Shown here: positions 60,380 to 64,000 of the stretch, piece after piece
Numbering within the stretch: the stretch's first letter is position 1
How the letters are laid out: each line of letters starts with the position of its first letter
Source of the DNA: Arthrobacter_D sp015752045
GTDB taxonomy: Bacteria; Actinomycetota; Actinomycetes; Actinomycetales; Micrococcaceae
DNA length: 64,000 nt
Direction of reading: 5' to 3'
Assembly (NCBI RefSeq): GCF_015752045.1
Contig: NZ_JADOUS010000008.1
Location: 62,001-126,000, forward strand
Notes under the pieces: model-generated
Told to the model about the DNA's origin: nothing
Seen by the model: the letters and a program-made list of their open reading frames with translations, nothing else
The model's database searches: none
Position numbers and translations under genes: made by a program

Positions 60380-61348
60380 CTACGGGATGAGGATGCTCTT
60401 CGGCAGGCGGTGGGTGGTCACGGCGCCCACAGGGGCCATCGGGTGCAGCGGATCGGGAGCGGTGCTGCCGGTGGGTCCGCCCAGCCGCGAATGCCCCGTC
60501 GCGCTGAGCAGGGCGTACGCATCTCCGGTGGTGAATCCGTGGGTGTCCACGAGGAAGTCGAAAGCATCCTCGTAGCCGCGCTGGATCGAGTCCTGTACCG
60601 GATCGCCCAGGCCCACGAAGATCCATTCCGTCTCGGTCTCCACCCGGGGTGCGCGGAGGGCGAGGCCCTTCACGAGGTCCACGCTGATAATCGCGACCCC
60701 CTCGGCCTCGATCGCCACGAAGGAGGACTCGCCTTCGGCCATGATGGCGTGGATGTCGCCGATGGACAGGTATGCGCCCTCCGTCATCACCGGCAGGTAC
60801 ACAGTGGTCCCGGGCCGGCACTCGGTGAGGTCCATGTTCCCGCCCTGGGCATAGGACGGCATGACCGTCGAGTGCGAGCCCTGCGCCGGTGCCGTCCCGA
60901 TGCACCCGATCATGGGGGCGGGTGCAAGGGCATGGCGATCCGTCACGTGCACGCCGTCCTCATCGATCGGGACCTGTCGCGTGAACATGTCCGAGCCCAT
61001 CCGCTCCCTCAGCGCGCCCACGCCCGGCAGGCTGACGGACCAGCCGTGATCCTTCAGCCGGATCTCGTGGATGGTGACGGCCAGCGCGTCGCCGGGCTGG
61101 GCGCCCTCCACGTACAGGGGCCCGGTGACAGGATTGAGCTGGGCCGTCAGCTTGGCCATGTCCTTGTGCTCGTGGAGTTGCGCGTACACCTCGTCGTTCG
61201 TCTCGAAGCCGATGCGCGCCCCGGTGCCGGGGCTGACGCGCAGGGCGGGTTCGACGTCGGCGGTGAAGCCCGGCTTGCCGTGGGACTTGTCGAGGAAGTG
61301 GTCGAGTCCGTCGGTCAGGGGTGCCGCGGAAGCTGCAGTGCTGGTCAT
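60380..61348 (-). CDS. Acetamidase/formamidase family amidase
   Basis: A 322-residue enzyme of the FmdA/AmdA family, zinc-type amidases that release ammonia from formamide, acetamide or similar short amides. Family stretches: LRVSPGTGARIGFETNDEVY near residue 37, NPVTGPLYVEGAQPGDALAV, PMIGCIGTAPAQG, GGNMDLTECRPGTTVYLPV and LSIGDIHAIMAEGE. The first ten residues are variable. It overlaps the upstream APC permease gene by four bases, so amide or amino acid uptake and hydrolysis are coupled. The natural substrate could be another simple amide or an N-substituted formamide. Confidence 0.9.
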   Translation of the reverse strand: MTSTAASAAPLTDGLDHFLDKSHGKPGFTADVEPALRVSPGTGARIGFETNDEVYAQLHEHKDMAKLTAQLNPVTGPLYVEGAQPGDALAVTIHEIRLKDHGWSVSLPGVGALRERMGSDMFTRQVPIDEDGVHVTDRHALAPAPMIGCIGTAPAQGSHSTVMPSYAQGGNMDLTECRPGTTVYLPVMTEGAYLSIGDIHAIMAEGESSFVAIEAEGVAIISVDLVKGLALRAPRVETETEWIFVGLGDPVQDSIQRGYEDAFDFLVDTHGFTTGDAYALLSATGHSRLGGPTGSTAPDPLHPMAPVGAVTTHRLPKSILIP

Positions 61349-62793
61349 GGTCGGAGTCCTTCACGTTCGCCGGTGGTGACCGGCTGGGGGTCCTGGTCAG
61401 TGGGGCCGGAGGCCAGCCCCGACACGTCGGTGGTGCGTCCGGTCTTCCGGTAGTAGGCGAAGACGCCGGCGCCGATGATGAGCCAGACGATGCCGCCGAT
61501 CTTGGCCTCGACTGCGGCATTGAGCAGGACGTATCCGATGATCATGAAACCGATCACGGGGATCACCAGGTGGAGCAGGTAGTTGGTGGACCTCTTCCGC
61601 ACCAGGTAGTGCACCACCACCGAGATGTGCAGCAGGAGGAACCCGAACAGTGCGCCGAAATTGACGAGAGCCGCGATGACGTCGATCTGGCCGACGAAGA
61701 ACAGCACGAGCACGGCCGAGATGACGGACACCGTGATGATCGCGTACTGCGGGACCTTGCGGGAGTTGATGGAACTCAGGAACTTCGGCAGCTGCCCTTC
61801 CCGGCTCATCGAGTAGAGCAGACGGGAGGTCGCCGCCTGGGCGGCCATTGCGTTCGCGATGCCCAGTGCGAGAACGTTCACCACGAAGAAGGCGGTGGCC
61901 CAGGTGCTGTTCGAGGCCGCTTCGACGAGGTCGAAGAACGCGTTGCCTGCAGCCTCGTCGGAGAAGGGGCCCTGATCCGCTGCGAGCAGGCTGGCCAGCC
62001 ACGTCTGGGTGACGAAGCAGAAGGCGGCGATGAAGAGGGCGATGATCATGGCCTTGCCGGCGGCATTGCGCTTGCCCGTGGACTCCTCGGCCATCGTCGA
62101 GATCCCGTCGAAGCCCAGGAAGCTGAGAACCGCGATGGACAACGCGGAGGCGAGCAGCGGTCCGCTCACCTTGCTCGCGTCCCAGACCGGGGCGGAGGAG
62201 AACTCGGCGCCGGGGATCGTCCCGCCGTTCAGCGCGGTCACGGCGATGATGATGAACACCACCACGAAGACCAGTTCCATGACAAGGAAGATGCGGTTCA
62301 TGAGCTTCAGCGAGCTCACACCCAGCAGGTTGACGGCGGTATTGATCGCGACGAAGATCAACGCCCACACCCAGCGCGCCGACCCGGGGAAGATACCGAT
62401 CATCGACTCGGCGGCGAAGACATAGAGGAGCGTCGGGACGAGGAGGTAGTCGAGGAGGATGGCCCAACCCGCGAAGAAGCCGACCGTGGGGTGAATTCCG
62501 CGACCGACGTAGGAGAACACGGAACCGGCGAGGGGAATCGATTTCGCCATCTGGGAGTAGGACAGTGCGGTGAAGATCATCGCCACCAGCCCGATGAGAT
62601 AGACGAGGGGGACCATGCCGTCGGCGGCGTTGTAGACGGTGCCGAAGATCGCCCACGGGGCGATGGGCACCATGAAGATCAACCCGTAGATGAGCAGGTC
62701 GGTCGTGGAGACGGACCGTTTGAGTTCCTGCTTGTAGCCGAACGATTCGAGCTGCTGCTGCGCGCTCAGCTCGTCGGAATGGCGTGTGGCCAC
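61345..62793 (-). CDS. APC-family amino acid/amine permease
   Basis: A 482-residue permease with twelve helices: ELKRSVSTTDLLIYGLIFMV before helix 1, then FSYVGRGIHPTVGFFAGWAI, typical of APC amino acid transporters, and the conserved FLGFDGISTMAEEST near residue 225 that contributes to the substrate site. The C-terminus is short and charged. First gene of the amidase operon, so it probably imports the amide, amino acid or amine that feeds the amidase. A FadR-type operator lies about 125 bases upstream, close to the divergent regulator gene. Confidence 0.9.
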   Translation of the reverse strand: MATRHSDELSAQQQLESFGYKQELKRSVSTTDLLIYGLIFMVPIAPWAIFGTVYNAADGMVPLVYLIGLVAMIFTALSYSQMAKSIPLAGSVFSYVGRGIHPTVGFFAGWAILLDYLLVPTLLYVFAAESMIGIFPGSARWVWALIFVAINTAVNLLGVSSLKLMNRIFLVMELVFVVVFIIIAVTALNGGTIPGAEFSSAPVWDASKVSGPLLASALSIAVLSFLGFDGISTMAEESTGKRNAAGKAMIIALFIAAFCFVTQTWLASLLAADQGPFSDEAAGNAFFDLVEAASNSTWATAFFVVNVLALGIANAMAAQAATSRLLYSMSREGQLPKFLSSINSRKVPQYAIITVSVISAVLVLFFVGQIDVIAALVNFGALFGFLLLHISVVVHYLVRKRSTNYLLHLVIPVIGFMIIGYVLLNAAVEAKIGGIVWLIIGAGVFAYYRKTGRTTDVSGLASGPTDQDPQPVTTGEREGLRP

Positions 62794-62915
62794 GATGTGC
62801 CTTTCATTCAGCGGGAGGCGCGCGGATACTCCGTGGGGGATGACGCGCCGGAAGGAAGATCAGGACCACGGGGCCGAGGGCAGGCCCGTTCGGTCTGAGC
62901 AGTATCTTCGCGCAT

Positions 62916-62940
62916 AAATGGTCTGATGAAAAGACCTTTT
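62916..62940. promoter_or_regulatory. FadR-type operator
   Basis: AAATGGTCT (62916-62924) and AGACCTTTT (62932-62940) form an inverted repeat with eight of nine positions paired and a seven-base spacer, in the 183-base divergent region. A further GGTCTGA at 62892-62898 repeats one half. TGGTCnnnnnGACC-like sites are typical for FadR/GntR regulators. Confidence 0.65.
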
Positions 62941-62976
62941 CTTTCGGGGAGATAGAACCTCCTCTAGGCTGGGTGG

Positions 62977-63780
62977 ATGACCGCGACGGGTGGGCCAGAG
63001 GGCGCGGCCCCGACGTGTGAGGGTCTTCTCTCGGCACCCCTGCCCGCACCGACCCGCGCGAATGAGATCGCCGACCGGCTCATCACGGCCATCGCGGTGG
63101 GGGAGTACCTGCCGGGATCCCGTCTACCTCCCGAGCGGGAGCTCGCATGGTCCCTCGGGGTGGGAAGGATGGCCGTCCGTGAGGCGATCGCGCGGCTGGC
63201 ATCCCTGGGGCTCCTCGAGACGCGGCGCGGCCGGCATGGCGGGTCCTTCGTCACGCGGCAGTGGGAGAGGTCCTCGGAGCAGGCGGTTCAGCGGTCGCTC
63301 GGCAGGCGGTGGGCATCCATGCGTGACCTGCGGGAGACGCTGTGCCTCCTCCACGGTGCGGTGACCCGCTCGGCCGCAGAGAACAGGACGGACGACGACG
63401 TCGTCGTGCTCGGTGCCCGTCTCGACGGGTTCCGGATGGCGGCCTCCGGCAACGCGTCCCAGGCCGCCGATGCCGCCCTCCATGCAGCCATCTGCGCAGC
63501 AGCGCACAACACCGTCCTCACGGCTCTCCTGGCGGAGGTCGAGGCGCGGCTCAACCTTGCCGCGCCGTCGCACCCGTGGGGTCCGATCGAAGGCGTCGAA
63601 GCCATGGAGGCGCGGGCGCTGACGGACCATGAACACCTCGTGGCTGCCATCTGTTCGGGAGACTCCGACGCCGCCGACCGGGTAGCCCGGCAGCACGTGC
63701 GGATCGATTTCGAGATGATCGAGGCTGTCCTCCGGAGGACGGTCGGATCCTCCACGACGTCCCGGGCCGGATCGGGGTGA
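62977..63780 (+). CDS. FadR-type GntR regulator of the amidase operon
   Basis: A 267-residue regulator with a winged helix-turn-helix (NEIADRLITAIAVGEYLPGS, SLGVGRMAVREAIARLASLG) and an FCD-type helical domain ending in a His-rich pattern (ADAALHAAICAAAHNTV, DHEHLVAAICSGD, ARQHVRIDFEM). The ATG at 62977 follows GGGTGG. An N-terminal extension of about 27 residues precedes the first helix. It is divergent from the APC permease/amidase operon and likely controls it through the repeat at 62916-62940. Ligand unknown. Confidence 0.88.
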   Translation: MTATGGPEGAAPTCEGLLSAPLPAPTRANEIADRLITAIAVGEYLPGSRLPPERELAWSLGVGRMAVREAIARLASLGLLETRRGRHGGSFVTRQWERSSEQAVQRSLGRRWASMRDLRETLCLLHGAVTRSAAENRTDDDVVVLGARLDGFRMAASGNASQAADAALHAAICAAAHNTVLTALLAEVEARLNLAAPSHPWGPIEGVEAMEARALTDHEHLVAAICSGDSDAADRVARQHVRIDFEMIEAVLRRTVGSSTTSRAGSG

Positions 63781-63822
63781 CAGATGCCCGCCGGGACGAT
63801 CGCGTCATCCCTTCCACGCTCC

Positions 63823-64000
63823 TCAGGCGCCCGCCGCACCACCGGGGAGCGCCTGTTCCAGGATGAAGTCGTCCTCGAAGCGGTCGCCCAGCCGGAAGCG
63901 CTTGGTCCCGACGCGCCGGAAACCGTGCTTCGAGTAGAACCTGAGTGCCCGCGCATTCTCCTGATTCACGCCGAGCCACACTCCCGGCAGCCCGGACCCG
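63823..64000 (-). CDS. GNAT acetyltransferase, 5' end cut by window edge
   Basis: Only the last 58 residues are present. They read GVWLGVNQENARALRFYSKH and GFRRVGTKRFRLGDRFEDD, the classic C-terminal part of a GNAT N-acetyltransferase (motif B, N-x-x-A-x-x-x-Y), which transfers an acetyl group from acetyl-CoA to an amine. The phrase LGDRFEDDFILEQAL at the end is like the RimI/PhnO small-molecule type. The stop is at 63823-63825, 43 bases past the converging regulator gene. Substrate cannot be inferred. Confidence 0.82.
   Translation of the reverse strand, partial: GSGLPGVWLGVNQENARALRFYSKHGFRRVGTKRFRLGDRFEDDFILEQALPGGAAGA

Overview
The window is about 70% G+C chromosomal DNA with no rRNA, tRNA, insertion sequence, prophage or CRISPR array that I can see. 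The gene content suggests a free-living actinomycete of the Micrococcaceae (Arthrobacter-like): an Rpf-type resuscitation factor with LysM, MalFG-type sugar permeases without their own ATPase, a fused EcfA-EcfA' ATPase, an actinobacterial-size aconitase, and DUF2945/DUF3140 stress genes. The genus is inferred from family content, not from a marker gene. Genes are packed tightly, often with ATGA overlaps, and most convergent pairs are separated by strong hairpins.

Left part (1-14.1 kb): the start of an HtrA-like protease (cut by the edge), an MbfA-type ferritin-like/VIT1 iron exporter, an acyl-CoA synthetase overlapping an AI-2E family transporter, then a probable arginine/guanidino-compound island. 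That island holds a sodium:solute symporter, a divergent XRE-cupin regulator with a clear operator between them, an APC permease, an agmatinase-family ureohydrolase and an acetolactate-synthase-like ThDP enzyme one base away. The last pair has the composition expected of the arginine transaminase route (2-ketoarginine decarboxylase plus guanidinobutyrase). Small stress-type proteins follow.

14.1-26.3 kb: a three-gene type III polyketide synthase - methyltransferase - FAD monooxygenase operon, translationally coupled throughout and apparently leaderless, with the logic of phenolic-lipid/alkylquinone synthesis; two SDR oxidoreductases, a lipoprotein, the secreted Rpf/LysM protein, a glutathione-independent formaldehyde dehydrogenase, a YegP-type protein and aconitase with two perfect inverted repeats in its promoter.

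26.3-40.8 kb: a GntR regulator and nucleoside hydrolase followed by a complete ECF transporter (S, T, fused A-A') behind a structured mRNA leader, suggesting nucleoside or base salvage; an epoxide-hydrolase-like protein; a SWIM-SNF2 helicase; a cation/proton antiporter; a BenE/YdcO transporter with a divergent XRE-cupin regulator; a luciferase-like monooxygenase; and a cold-shock protein.

40.9-64 kb: a TM0106-type nuclease-helicase broken by a one-base frameshift just after its Walker A motif; DUF3817 and DUF3253 genes; a LacI-controlled sugar island (solute-binding protein, two permeases and a GH43 lipoprotein on one strand; LacI, GH2 and a PhyH dioxygenase on the other) with two copies of the same operator; a 2OG-Fe(II) oxygenase; a TetR-controlled degenerate ABC ATPase plus YhgE/Pip membrane protein; and an amide island (formamidase/acetamidase plus APC permease, divergent FadR-type regulator). 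The right edge cuts a GNAT acetyltransferase.

The best candidates for something new are the structured leader and degenerate ATPase of the ECF system, the type III PKS operon, the AruI/GbuA-like pair and the two-operator LacI regulon. None is proven novel from sequence alone.
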